Shown: in pieces, positions 1 through 8,747 of the stretch | Layout: each line of letters opens with the position of its first letter | Numbering within the stretch: position 1 is the stretch's first letter | Source of the DNA: Bremerella alba | GTDB lineage: Bacteria > Planctomycetota > Planctomycetia > Pirellulales > Pirellulaceae | Direction of reading: 5' to 3' | Assembly: GCF_013618625.1 (NCBI RefSeq) | Contig: NZ_JABRWO010000001.1 | Coordinates: 248,001-312,000 of the forward strand | DNA: 64,000 bases | Program-made: the position numbers and the translations under genes | The notes under the pieces: generated by a model | Seen by the model: only the letters and a program-made list of their open reading frames with translations | Told to the model about the DNA's origin: nothing | Databases searched by the model: none

Positions 1-155
1 CGATCAAGCACAATGGTGTCGTCATCCACGATGACCTGGAACTTCCCAGCAACACGCCTGGTCGTCACCAAGAAGGTCCTGAAGCGGATGCAATTTACCT
101 GCAAGGTCACGGTAACCCGGTTGTTTTTCGCAACATTTGGGTTGTGAAGAAGTAA
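1..155 (+). CDS. C-terminus of a DUF1080 (3-keto-disaccharide hydrolase-like) protein, partial
   Basis: The frame that starts at base 3 is open from the window edge to a TAA at 153-155 and encodes about 50 residues. The segment contains [16 protein letters not shown], which resembles the typical end of DUF1080/LamG-like secreted proteins of planctomycetes, where a GHGNPV-RNIW strand closes the beta-sandwich. The N-terminus and any signal peptide lie outside the window. The family call rests only on this C-terminal motif. Members are thought to act on keto-sugars or polysaccharides outside the cytoplasm. Confidence 0.75.
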   Translation, partial: IKHNGVVIHDDLELPSNTPGRHQEGPEADAIYLQGHGNPVVFRNIWVVKK

Positions 156-186
156 GCGTTTTCGCGAATTGAAAGTAACACGAGAC

Positions 187-555
187 ATGGGAACTCGTCG
201 GCCAAGTGGAGTCTTCTCTCCTAAGGATCTACTGGCCGACTTTCCCTTCTCGGTTCGCGATACGGCCGAATCGCTGCGAAAGCTAATGAAGGATGCCGTT
301 CCGGAAGTTCGCGAGAAAGCCTATCCCGGCTGGCGGATCATTGGTTACCGCAAGTCGTTTTACTTCGCGTTCATCCAACCCAAGACCGACCATGTACGGC
401 TAGCGTTCCAATGGGGAACTCGCCTGCCGGACGAGGACGGACTGCTCGAGGGAGAAGAGCTTTCCCACATCCGTTACGTGCCGTTTGAATCTTCCCTGGA
501 TATCCCCGTCGACTCGATCACCCGCCTTGTTCAATACGCCAGCTGCCACAAGTAA
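187..555 (+). CDS. DUF1801 domain protein
   Basis: The 122-residue cytoplasmic protein resembles the DUF1801 (YdhG-like) fold. It has an N-terminal helix pair (SVRDTAESLRKLMKDAVPEV), then a beta-rich core with GWRIIGYRKSFYFAFIQP and a C-terminal helix. A TTG at 169 is also in frame, but the ATG at 187 is the more usual start. No signal peptide or membrane segment is seen. The molecular function of the family is not established. It sits 28 bp before a secreted hydrolase gene on the same strand, and no functional link is evident. Confidence 0.7.
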   Translation: MGTRRPSGVFSPKDLLADFPFSVRDTAESLRKLMKDAVPEVREKAYPGWRIIGYRKSFYFAFIQPKTDHVRLAFQWGTRLPDEDGLLEGEELSHIRYVPFESSLDIPVDSITRLVQYASCHK

Positions 556-583
556 ACTCTCTTTCCTTGCGAGCCAACCTGCC

Positions 584-2533
584 ATGAATCGCGTTTCGAT
601 TTGTTACCTTTTCGTCTGTCTGTTTGCCACCTCGGCCTTGGCTCAAGATGCGATCAAACCGATTGCCCGCCGCTTGCCGGCCAAGAGCGACTACACCCTG
701 CCGGAGCCAACCAAGAAGAACCTGGAAGCCCGGATCGCCGAAGTCGAAAAATTCTCGGCCCAGGTAAAGGACAACCCGCACTTTGCCGACGTGGACATCT
801 ACCGCAAAGCGGTGGAGTACGCCATCGAGCACGGCGAATTCTACGGCGCAGGGGACATCAAGAAAGCCCAGGCTTGTCTTACCATGGCCCGCAATCGGGC
901 TGAAAGCTTGGCCAAGAACGACGCCCCTTGGAAAGAGCAGAAAGGTCTGATCGTTCGCGGGTACACCAGCAGCATCGACGGCAGTCCGCAGCCGTATGGC
1001 CTAGTGATTCCGGAAGAGCTGGATCTTTCCAAGCCACAGCCCCTTTACGTATGGCTGCATGGTCGCGGTGACAAGGCAACCGACCTGCACTTCATTCATG
1101 AACGATCCACCAAAACGGGTCAGATCTCTCCGGACGACGCGATCGTCCTGCATCCTTTTGGACGTCAATGCATCGGCTTTAAGTCGGCCGGCGAGATCGA
1201 CGTGCTTGAAGCGATCGAAGACGTGAAAAAGCAATACAACATCGACGACGACCGCATTGTGCTGATGGGTTTTTCGATGGGTGGTGCCGGCTGCTGGCAT
1301 ATTGGTGCCCACTATGCCGAGAACTTCGTCGCCATGAGCCCTGGGGCAGGCTTCGCGGAAACGGCTCGCTATCAGAACTTGAAGAAGGAAAACTATCCAC
1401 CCAAGTACGAGCAAACGCTGTGGAACGTTTACGATGTCCCGAGCTACACGACGAACTTGTTCAACCTGCCGGTGGTCGCTTACAGTGGCGAGAATGACAA
1501 GCAAATCCAAGCGGCCCGCGTGATGGAAGAAGCCTTCGAGAAAGAAGGACAAACGCTGACGCACCTGATCGGCCCGAAGATGGGTCACAAGTACGCGCCG
1601 GAAACGCTCACGCAAATTATGGCAATGCTGAAAGCGGCTCGGGAAGAAGGCCGCCCTGATTATCCCTTGAACGTGACCATTCAAACGCCGACCTTACGAT
1701 ACGGCCAGATGCACTGGATAGAGCTTCTGGAACTGACTCGCCACTGGGAAGACAGCCGGGTCGGCGCCCTGTGGAAATCGGACGACGAGTTGTACGTCGT
1801 CACACGCAACGTCGCCAAGATGAAGATCGATCTCGACAAAGCAAAGAAGTTCAATCTGGAAATCGATGGCCAAAAGCTCGCAGTCAACGACGGCGAAGAG
1901 CCTGGTGAGTCGATTATTCTCGCCAAGAGCGGGAATCAGTGGGAGGTCACCCAGGACGCAGAGTCGGCAGATGAGTTGCACAAAGTCTCTGGCCTGCAAG
2001 GTCCGATCGACGACGCGTTCATGTCGCCGTTTCTCGTTGTGCTTCCTTCCGGCAAAGCAGCCAACAAATCAATCCAGCGCTGGATCGACTTCGAATCGAA
2101 GCACCTCGCCAAACGCTGGCAAGCCTTGTTTCGTGGCAAGCTACGTACCAAGCTCGATAAGGACGTGACCGACGAAGATATTAAGAAGTACAACCTGGTT
2201 TGCTGGGGCACGCCAGAGACCAATTCGATCTTGAAGAAGACGATCGACCAGTTGCCCTTGAAGTGGAACGAAAAGAATATCTCGCTTGGCAAGCATGAAG
2301 TCGATTCGGCGAATCATGTCCCCCTGATGATCTACCCGAACCCATTGAATCAAGAGAAGTATCTGGTGATTAACAGTGGCCCGACGTTTCGTGAGAATCA
2401 CGATCGGACCAACAGTCTGCAAAATCCAAAACTGCCAGACTGGGCGTTGATTGACATCCGCCAAGACCCCGACGGTTCGTCCCCAGGCAAAGTGGTTGCC
2501 GCCGACTTCTTCGACGAAGCCTGGCAACCGTAA
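584..2533 (+). CDS. secreted alpha/beta hydrolase (esterase / prolyl-oligopeptidase-like)
   Basis: The 649-residue protein begins with a clear signal peptide (MNRVSICYLFVCLFATSALAQ), which decides the ATG at 584 over an upstream in-frame codon at 485. An alpha/beta-hydrolase domain follows at about residues 120-360. It contains LHGRGD, the nucleophile elbow GFSMGG (Ser about 231), a candidate acid in SGEND (about 306) and a candidate histidine in MGHKY (about 338). The remaining roughly 290 residues form a second, beta-rich region that I do not recognise. Periplasmic or extracellular ester or peptide hydrolysis is likely and the substrate is unknown. It converges with the gene at 2627-3220. 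Confidence 0.8.
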   Translation: MNRVSICYLFVCLFATSALAQDAIKPIARRLPAKSDYTLPEPTKKNLEARIAEVEKFSAQVKDNPHFADVDIYRKAVEYAIEHGEFYGAGDIKKAQACLTMARNRAESLAKNDAPWKEQKGLIVRGYTSSIDGSPQPYGLVIPEELDLSKPQPLYVWLHGRGDKATDLHFIHERSTKTGQISPDDAIVLHPFGRQCIGFKSAGEIDVLEAIEDVKKQYNIDDDRIVLMGFSMGGAGCWHIGAHYAENFVAMSPGAGFAETARYQNLKKENYPPKYEQTLWNVYDVPSYTTNLFNLPVVAYSGENDKQIQAARVMEEAFEKEGQTLTHLIGPKMGHKYAPETLTQIMAMLKAAREEGRPDYPLNVTIQTPTLRYGQMHWIELLELTRHWEDSRVGALWKSDDELYVVTRNVAKMKIDLDKAKKFNLEIDGQKLAVNDGEEPGESIILAKSGNQWEVTQDAESADELHKVSGLQGPIDDAFMSPFLVVLPSGKAANKSIQRWIDFESKHLAKRWQALFRGKLRTKLDKDVTDEDIKKYNLVCWGTPETNSILKKTIDQLPLKWNEKNISLGKHEVDSANHVPLMIYPNPLNQEKYLVINSGPTFRENHDRTNSLQNPKLPDWALIDIRQDPDGSSPGKVVAADFFDEAWQP

Positions 2534-2565
2534 TCCTTCTACGGCTTGATCAAACCTATAGGCAG

Positions 2566-2585
2566 CTCAGAGATCAATCTCTGAG
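2566..2585. terminator. hairpin between convergent genes
   Basis: CTCAGAGAT and ATCTCTGAG are perfect inverted arms separated by 2 bases (a smaller loop would melt the inner pairs). The hairpin lies between the stop of the hydrolase gene and the end of the convergent HD-domain gene. There is no clear T-run, so intrinsic termination is possible but not proven. Confidence 0.4.
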
Positions 2586-2626
2586 TGGCCACCGGGCACA
2601 TGCGCACATGGTTGTGCGCCGCGATG

Positions 2627-3220
2627 TTAATCGCTTCCCTTCGCCTCTGCCGCGCGGCGGAGGTGCGGCTCGAATGATTCTAAAGGTGGTGTTTTCATCT
2701 TAGGATCTTTTGCCGTGTCGTCCCAAATCCGAAGGTCGATAGCTGCTTGGTAATGGGGGTTGCTCTCGAACTGGGCGACTTCTGCTTCGTTCATCGGCCC
2801 GCCTTGGATTCGCAAACTGACCTGCGAAGGCTCACTCAGTGTTTCGTGATATCCGCGCCGGGCAGCGCACAAGTAACGCTTGGCGTCGACGTGCATACGC
2901 ACCGGCTGATAAGTTGCCGGTCCAAAATGTGACTTCAGAAAGTGATAGCCGACACGCTCATGATGGTCGTCGATTCCCTGATCCGGCGCATCCTCAGGCA
3001 AATCATGCAGCAGATGACCGATGTCGTGCAGCAGCGCGGCGGCAATCAACTCGGATGTAGCGTTGTTTTCCAGGGCGAGAGTCGCCGCTTGCAGGGCGTG
3101 TTCCAACTGGGTGACGGCCTCGTGTCCGTAGTCGGAATCACCGCGGTCGCGAAAGAGCTGGACAATAGCAGCGACGACTTCCTGTGAATCGCCTTGTTTC
3201 AAACGCCCCGGCAAGCCCAT
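2627..3220 (-). CDS. PhnZ-like HD-domain diiron oxygenase
   Basis: The 197-residue protein matches the HD-domain family of phosphonate-operon proteins typified by PhnZ, which oxidatively cleaves 2-amino-1-hydroxyethylphosphonate to glycine and phosphate. Candidate metal ligands are His41, the His65-Asp66 pair in LLHDIGH, His87, His110 and Asp167. A Tyr31/Glu34 pair is spaced before His41 as I recall it in PhnZ. The motifs LPEDAPDQGIDD, AKRYLCA and LRIQGGPM are strongly family-like. No PhnY, PhnW or phosphonate transporter gene is visible, so the true substrate may be another organophosphonate. The protein is cytoplasmic. Confidence 0.8.
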   Translation of the reverse strand: MGLPGRLKQGDSQEVVAAIVQLFRDRGDSDYGHEAVTQLEHALQAATLALENNATSELIAAALLHDIGHLLHDLPEDAPDQGIDDHHERVGYHFLKSHFGPATYQPVRMHVDAKRYLCAARRGYHETLSEPSQVSLRIQGGPMNEAEVAQFESNPHYQAAIDLRIWDDTAKDPKMKTPPLESFEPHLRRAAEAKGSD

Positions 3221-3333
3221 CGTGCTCGTCCTTCTCTTGCATGTCGATATTTATTGAATCTCATGCATACCCAAGCCGTGACTATAAGTCAACAAGCTTG
3301 CCCGTTTGAGAAGGCTCTGATTTAAAATCGAGA

Positions 3334-3786
3334 TCAATTCAAGAAATCTTCACCCCGGTGGCTACGATCTTGTTCCGGATTTTCGACATCTTGGGGGGCC
3401 TCGAGGCTCGGATCATCGTCGATAAACGAAGAGCCGATTTCGTAGCAAAGCTCATTCAATCGGCGGCAGCGGATGACGGTGCAAGTCAGACGCTGAGCAG
3501 AAGTCCACAGCGTTACCTGTTCGCCAGGGTAGAGTTCCGTGTCGTGCAGGAAACGGATGCCGCTCGAAGAAATATCGACCGAATAGCCTACGACGTACTG
3601 ATGGTTGCGGGGTACCGATGGTAACGACGCAAACGATTCGATCAGCAATTTACCAGGACAGTACAGACGCGTGGTATGTCGCATATCGAGCGCTTGCGCC
3701 GGCAGCACACCACGGCGGTTTTCCAAGTCCGCAAATTGGTCGGGCAATTGAATCCGGCAACGAAGCCGGTCCAAAAGCAACTTCAT
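3334..3786 (-). CDS. PilZ domain protein (cyclic-di-GMP receptor)
   Basis: The 150-residue protein carries both cyclic-di-GMP contact motifs of PilZ domains: RHTTR (RxxxR) and, after a beta segment, DISSSG (DxSxxG). The ATG at 3786 overlaps the TGA of the upstream HD-GYP gene as ATGA, which suggests translational coupling and decides this start over one 27 bp further upstream. The short N-terminal helix and acidic C-terminal tail have no recognised role. The pairing implies that a phosphodiesterase and its receptor act in the same circuit. The output (motility, attachment, polysaccharide) cannot be read from the sequence. Confidence 0.8.
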   Translation of the reverse strand: MKLLLDRLRCRIQLPDQFADLENRRGVLPAQALDMRHTTRLYCPGKLLIESFASLPSVPRNHQYVVGYSVDISSSGIRFLHDTELYPGEQVTLWTSAQRLTCTVIRCRRLNELCYEIGSSFIDDDPSLEAPQDVENPEQDRSHRGEDFLN

Positions 3787-4760
3787 TTTTTGCGAATAGA
3801 CTGTTTCCAACATTGATACATTTCCTGATCCAAGCCGTCCGATAAGTGTTGATCCATCATCGAGATCGCTTCGGTCAACGAATAGCGTCCGCGATAGGGA
3901 CGATTGCTGATAAGCGATTCAAAGACATTGACCACGCTGCAAAGCCGTGCCCACGGATGGATTTCTTCGCCGGTGGCACCAACCGGATAGCCCTTGCTAT
4001 TGGTTCGTTCGTGATGTTGATAAACGACCATCAATTGGGCGAATGAAATATCCGTTCGTTTTCCCAGGCGTCGAAATCCCAATGCCGGGTGCTTCTGTGC
4101 GATGCGTTGTTCGCGGCGTTGTAGTCGGTCGCTCTTGGTCAGAATGCGTTCACTCACCGAGAGCTTTCCAATGTCGTGCAATATGCCTGCGGCAGCCACC
4201 GAAGGTAGTTCGTCGTTGCCGACCAGGCGTAAGTCGCGAGCCAGGGCAACCATCATGTACGAGACATTCAGCGAGTGCGTGACCGTTTGGTAGTCATGAT
4301 GCAAAAGCGAAATCAAGTCGCCGGCAGTCATATCGTCGCGGCAAAGTAGGCGCACGGCCATCGCGGAAATATTGCCGGCGCTGCGCATGACTTCGTCGGT
4401 ATCATCCGATTCGAAAGCGGACGCTAGGATTCCTTCGACAACCTGGTTTAGCCGACCAAAGCGGTCGCGTAGCGAGAGTGTCTCGTCTCGAATCAATTGG
4501 TCGAGCTTGCGACGTATGAATCGCTGCATTTGCTCGTGATCGATATCGGTGGCATAAAGCCAGTTGGTCTTAGTTTCGGTCAGGCGCTGGAGATCTTCCG
4601 ACTTCATCGGTAGTTTCGCAGCGCGGTACAAACGAAGCCGGCCGGTTTCCGCATCTTTGCGATATAGATCTACCGCAGGTACCTCGTCAGCAGTTAACAA
4701 TGCCACTGGAATCGGCGTGTAGCCGAGGCACTGCATAGCGATGGTCGAAGAGGATGCCAT
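3783..4760 (-). CDS. HD-GYP domain cyclic-di-GMP phosphodiesterase
   Basis: The 325-residue protein has a roughly 150-residue N-terminal region without a recognised sensor, then an HD-GYP domain. The metal-binding pair is in ILHDIGK. HHERTNSKGYP fits the HHE...GYP signature that marks active cyclic-di-GMP hydrolases, and a later ARL-VV-FESL segment with RPYR is also family-typical. No membrane segment or receiver is seen, so it is probably cytoplasmic. Its last 4 bp overlap the start of the PilZ gene. The N-terminal part (DLYRKDAETGRLRLYRAAKL) may bind an input signal, but this is a guess. Confidence 0.85.
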   Translation of the reverse strand: MASSSTIAMQCLGYTPIPVALLTADEVPAVDLYRKDAETGRLRLYRAAKLPMKSEDLQRLTETKTNWLYATDIDHEQMQRFIRRKLDQLIRDETLSLRDRFGRLNQVVEGILASAFESDDTDEVMRSAGNISAMAVRLLCRDDMTAGDLISLLHHDYQTVTHSLNVSYMMVALARDLRLVGNDELPSVAAAGILHDIGKLSVSERILTKSDRLQRREQRIAQKHPALGFRRLGKRTDISFAQLMVVYQHHERTNSKGYPVGATGEEIHPWARLCSVVNVFESLISNRPYRGRYSLTEAISMMDQHLSDGLDQEMYQCWKQSIRKK

Positions 4761-5028
4761 GATTCAGGTCTAATCTTAGGTGCCGTACCGGGAAACGCCC
4801 CGTTGCGTTAGGGTATTTGAGACTTCTCAAGATTAGGTCAAAACAAAGGTCGATCTGACAACTACGGATTGATTCGCGATTGTCTTGCGGGAATCCCATC
4901 TGGCGGCAGGGCCAAACCGGTCTGACAGTAACAATCGTACCGGTTACGTGGGCATTTAATGCTTACACCCACTATCGAGAGGGTCGGCTGGGTAGCGTCC
5001 CCCCCTGCACGTTTGACGCAAGAGAAAC

Positions 5029-6753
5029 TTACCCACCTAGGGTTAGCTGATTGCCCAGTATCAGCTCGATGGCAAGACGGCACAGCATGAACAAGATGAT
5101 CACAAGAATCGCCCAGGTCAGGGATTGATTCATACGATCAATCCGAGTCAAACCGAGCGTATCGATCCAAGATGGAGGTGGGCTTCGCTTCAAGACGCTA
5201 GAGGTCACCTTCCACAGCGGCTTGATGGCCTGCATGCCGGCGAGCAACCAGCTGGGTAGCCCCAGCCAGCGCAAAGGGCGGGCTGACGACTGCGACGGGC
5301 CATTTTCCGGCTGGATCTCGATGAAGTGACCCTGCAGCCATTTGACCAACGCATACGAAGATCCGCGGGGCTCTTCGCCAATCGGACTATACGGCCCCAT
5401 GTACTCTTCCAACTTGGGTGTACGGCGAAAGCCTGCGTTGGCCGCGTGCAACCCTCGGACACTCCGAGTCAGGGCAATTCGCTGCACCAGGCACACCAAG
5501 ATTGCGATGGCAGTCATCGCGAAAATTATCCCGTCGACTCCCCCCATCGCAAGATACACCCAAGTCGATGGACTGCTCAGGTTACGGACCATCGGTGCGT
5601 AGTAGTTATCGTAGCGAAACCGTAGAAACTCATCGATTTCGTAATCAGTGTGTTTCACTTTGAAGAAGTTTCCGGCGATCTCTTCAACTTGCTTTGGGAT
5701 AGGTCGCTCGATCAGATCCTTGGGCGGCTTGAAATAATTCCCCATGAAGTAAGGAACACACAAGATGCAGAACACCAAGGCGATGATCACCAACTTTTTC
5801 CAGGTGTAGGTCTGTACCAACTTGGTCCAAGGATCATCTGCCTTGGCGTCAAACTCTCCGCCGCTGACAAACGTTTGATCCAGCAACAGGCCACGCGTTC
5901 CGCGCAGATTACAGTTGCCCAGATTTGCTTGTCGCAAGATGGCCGCAGTAAAGTCCGCTCCTTCGCAATCGGCTCCATGCGCTGTTGCACCGTGCAAATT
6001 GGCTCGCTGGAATTCCGCTTTCTTGAGGCTCGCGTTCTGCAAGTTCGCATAATTCAGATCGGCCTCGGTCAACTTGGCTCGGTCCAGGCAGGTCTCCTCA
6101 AAGATCAGATCCGCCAGATTTGCTCGATGAAAATTTGCTCCGGCGGCATCGGCCTGGGTGAAATTGGCACCGATCAACTTAGCTCGCTCGAACGACGCCC
6201 CATGGCAGCGAGCCTCTTTGACCTTGGCCGAGGTGAGAAGCGCCCCATTCAAATTCGCCTTGTCAAGGGTGACCGATCGCAAGTTTGCATGGTCGAGGTT
6301 GGCATCTTGCAGTTGAATGCCAGTCATATCGGCTTCTGCAAAATCGCAGAACGAAAGATTCGCTTCCTGAAGCACCGCTCCGGCGAGCCGGGCCCCGCGG
6401 AAATCGCTGGCCGCAATGGTCGCGTCCCGCAGTACGGCCCCCTCCAGGTGAATCCCGCGTAGGTCGACACTCCGCAGCGAGATCCCCTCTAGGTGAACAA
6501 CTTGGTCCTGCGGCTGAGTCCCTTCGAGAATTTCATGCCGCCAATGATTCCACGCCGCGAAACGGTCCGGATCGGTGTTTGGCTTGCGAAGCGCGGTTTC
6601 AAAGTGAACCAAATGCACCCAATCCCCCGTAAAATTGGGATGCTTCCCCCTCAAATCGGCCAACGTAGCAGGCGTTAGCTTGCCTTCGTTGTAAGCCGTC
6701 TTGGACACGGACGCGGATTCCGCAACAATTACCAGTGATTGCGACTTGTTCAT
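5029..6753 (-). CDS. membrane-anchored pentapeptide-repeat protein
   Basis: The 574-residue protein has a run of A(D/N)LxxA-type pentapeptide repeats over about residues 85-300, which should fold as a right-handed quadrilateral beta-helix. Hydrophobic segments follow: KLVIIALVFCILCVPYF, then VYLAMGGVDGIIFAMTAIAILVCL, then a C-terminal AILVIILFMLCRLAIELIL. The repeats are therefore probably tethered to a membrane. An in-frame GTG at 6789 would add 12 residues, and neither start has a convincing ribosome-binding site. Pentapeptide proteins often serve as protein-interaction scaffolds. The partner is unknown and the neighbours give no clue. Confidence 0.75.
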   Translation of the reverse strand: MNKSQSLVIVAESASVSKTAYNEGKLTPATLADLRGKHPNFTGDWVHLVHFETALRKPNTDPDRFAAWNHWRHEILEGTQPQDQVVHLEGISLRSVDLRGIHLEGAVLRDATIAASDFRGARLAGAVLQEANLSFCDFAEADMTGIQLQDANLDHANLRSVTLDKANLNGALLTSAKVKEARCHGASFERAKLIGANFTQADAAGANFHRANLADLIFEETCLDRAKLTEADLNYANLQNASLKKAEFQRANLHGATAHGADCEGADFTAAILRQANLGNCNLRGTRGLLLDQTFVSGGEFDAKADDPWTKLVQTYTWKKLVIIALVFCILCVPYFMGNYFKPPKDLIERPIPKQVEEIAGNFFKVKHTDYEIDEFLRFRYDNYYAPMVRNLSSPSTWVYLAMGGVDGIIFAMTAIAILVCLVQRIALTRSVRGLHAANAGFRRTPKLEEYMGPYSPIGEEPRGSSYALVKWLQGHFIEIQPENGPSQSSARPLRWLGLPSWLLAGMQAIKPLWKVTSSVLKRSPPPSWIDTLGLTRIDRMNQSLTWAILVIILFMLCRLAIELILGNQLTLGG

Positions 6754-6911
6754 CGGAGCGTTGGCTGATAACGGCCTAGAAGACCCCACTAAGGTGTTAA
6801 ATTCTTGAGAGCCACTAGAATACGGTCACCGCACAAGATTCGGTAGTCGCACTGTATGAAGATCACGTTACGACTTGCTTGAAACCCACTCTAGAACGAT
6901 AAACTGCAACC

Positions 6912-8708
6912 GTGCCCCCCGTTATTAACATCCAGAACGCGACGAAACGATTTGGCCATAAGGTTCTTCTCAATAGCGCCAGCGCTTCCATTACCGACGA
7001 TCACAAGGTCGGCCTGGTGGGGCGAAATGGTGCCGGAAAGTCGACCCTCTGCCGAGCCATCTTAGGAACTGAAGAGCTAGAAAAGGGAGAGGTGGTTCTC
7101 CATCCCAAGACACGCCTGGGATACCTCCGCCAGCACGATCCCTTTCTCGAAGGCGAAACGGTCGTTGGGTTTCTGATGCGCGATAGCGATCAGCCCGACT
7201 GGAAATGTGGTGAAGTTGCTGCCCGCTTCGAGATCAAAGGGGCCATGCTCGATGCTCCCGTGCATAGCCTATCCGGCGGTTGGCAAACACGTGTCAAGTT
7301 AACGGCCCTGCTGCTTCACGACCCGACGTTTTTGATTCTGGACGAACCGACGAACTTTCTCGATATTCGTACCCAGATGCTGCTCGAGCGGTTTCTCAAA
7401 AGCTATAAAGGTGGCTACCTGATCGTGTCGCACGACCGGGGCTTTCTGAAGCAAACATGCAATGAAACTCTGGAGCTTTCCCGAGGCAAGCTAACCCTCT
7501 ACCCCGGAAGTATCGAAGATTACATCGAGTACCGCGACGAACGCAAACTGCACGACGAGCGGGTAAACGCCGCCACCAAGACCAAGGCCAAGCAGCTAAA
7601 GCGATTTATCGATAAAAACCGAGCAGGCGCCAACACGGCCGCCCAGGCGAAGAACAAGCAAAAGCAACTCAACCGACTCGAGTTCATTGAAATCGAAGAA
7701 GATGAAGCGAGCGCCTACATTCGAGTGCCGCAGGTCGACGCCAAGAAGGGAACGGCAGTGCGCTGCGAAAGCCTCGCGATTGGCTATTCCGACCGCACCG
7801 TAGCCGACGCGATCACGCTTGACATTGAACATGGTGCCCGGGCCGCAGTTGTAGGTGACAACGGCCAGGGAAAAACGACCTTCCTCCGCACGCTGGTTGG
7901 CTCGCTGACGCCCAAGGATGGCGAAGTGAAATGGGGACACAACTCCGAAATTGGTATCTACGCCCAGCATGTTTATTCGACACTGCCGTCTGATGAAACC
8001 GTCGAAGACTATCTACTTGGCATCCGCGATCCATCCATCAATCATCAACAAGTACTCAGCGTCGCCGGCAGTTTCCTCTTTCGTGGCGACGACGTGCAGA
8101 AGAAAGTCAAAGTCCTCAGCGGTGGTGAACGTGCCCGGCTTTGCCTTGCCGGACTGCTGCTGGGCAAATACAACATTCTGATTCTTGACGAACCTGGCAA
8201 CCATTTAGACGTGGAGACGGTCGACTCACTTTGTGAAGCACTGGACGACTACAACGGTACCGTTATCTTCACCAGCCACGATCGCTATTTCGTTCGCCGA
8301 ATTGCTACGCAAATCATCGAAGTCAGCGGCGGCAAAGTCACCCACATTCCCAGCGACTACGAACATTACCTTTATCGGCTAAGCCAGGAAATCGAACAGG
8401 AAGATGGCAATCAGGTCGCTGCCACCGTATTAGGCGACGGACGCGACGCCAACCTGGCCAAAGAAGAACGCAAACAGCGCAATAAAGAGGCCCGAGCGAC
8501 TCGCAAGGAAGTCAACAAGCTGGAAAGCAAGATCGCCAAACTCGACGACGAACGCAAGGCCCTCAACAAGCAATTGCTGGAAATCACCGACCCCAAGGAA
8601 GCCCAGAAGGTGCACGCAAAGTTCACCACCATTGCCGATGAAATCGCCGAGATGGAAGGCAAATGGCTTGAGTACCAGGAACAGCTGGAAGATTTCGAGG
8701 AAAACTAA
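6912..8708 (+). CDS. ABC-F family ATPase (Uup/EttA-like)
   Basis: The 598-residue protein has two ABC ATPase domains and no membrane segments, the ABC-F arrangement of ribosome-associated translation factors. Domain 1 has GRNGAGKST, LSGGW and LILDEPTNFLD. Domain 2 has GDNGQGKTT, LSGGE and LILDEPGNHLD, where Gly replaces the usual Thr after DEP. The linker (about residues 205-270) is Lys-rich, and the C-terminal 90 residues form a charged coiled coil as in Uup. The start is GTG. Antibiotic protection or a housekeeping role in elongation cannot be separated from sequence alone. Confidence 0.9.
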   Translation: MPPVINIQNATKRFGHKVLLNSASASITDDHKVGLVGRNGAGKSTLCRAILGTEELEKGEVVLHPKTRLGYLRQHDPFLEGETVVGFLMRDSDQPDWKCGEVAARFEIKGAMLDAPVHSLSGGWQTRVKLTALLLHDPTFLILDEPTNFLDIRTQMLLERFLKSYKGGYLIVSHDRGFLKQTCNETLELSRGKLTLYPGSIEDYIEYRDERKLHDERVNAATKTKAKQLKRFIDKNRAGANTAAQAKNKQKQLNRLEFIEIEEDEASAYIRVPQVDAKKGTAVRCESLAIGYSDRTVADAITLDIEHGARAAVVGDNGQGKTTFLRTLVGSLTPKDGEVKWGHNSEIGIYAQHVYSTLPSDETVEDYLLGIRDPSINHQQVLSVAGSFLFRGDDVQKKVKVLSGGERARLCLAGLLLGKYNILILDEPGNHLDVETVDSLCEALDDYNGTVIFTSHDRYFVRRIATQIIEVSGGKVTHIPSDYEHYLYRLSQEIEQEDGNQVAATVLGDGRDANLAKEERKQRNKEARATRKEVNKLESKIAKLDDERKALNKQLLEITDPKEAQKVHAKFTTIADEIAEMEGKWLEYQEQLEDFEEN

Positions 8709-8747
8709 GGGAGCCCTTAGGAATGCGGCCCGCTAAGAGAGTACCCT

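Noticed and set aside
6912-8708. ABC-F protein as an antibiotic-resistance gene
   Set aside because: The C-terminal coiled coil and Uup-like layout fit housekeeping ABC-F proteins, and no resistance context is visible.
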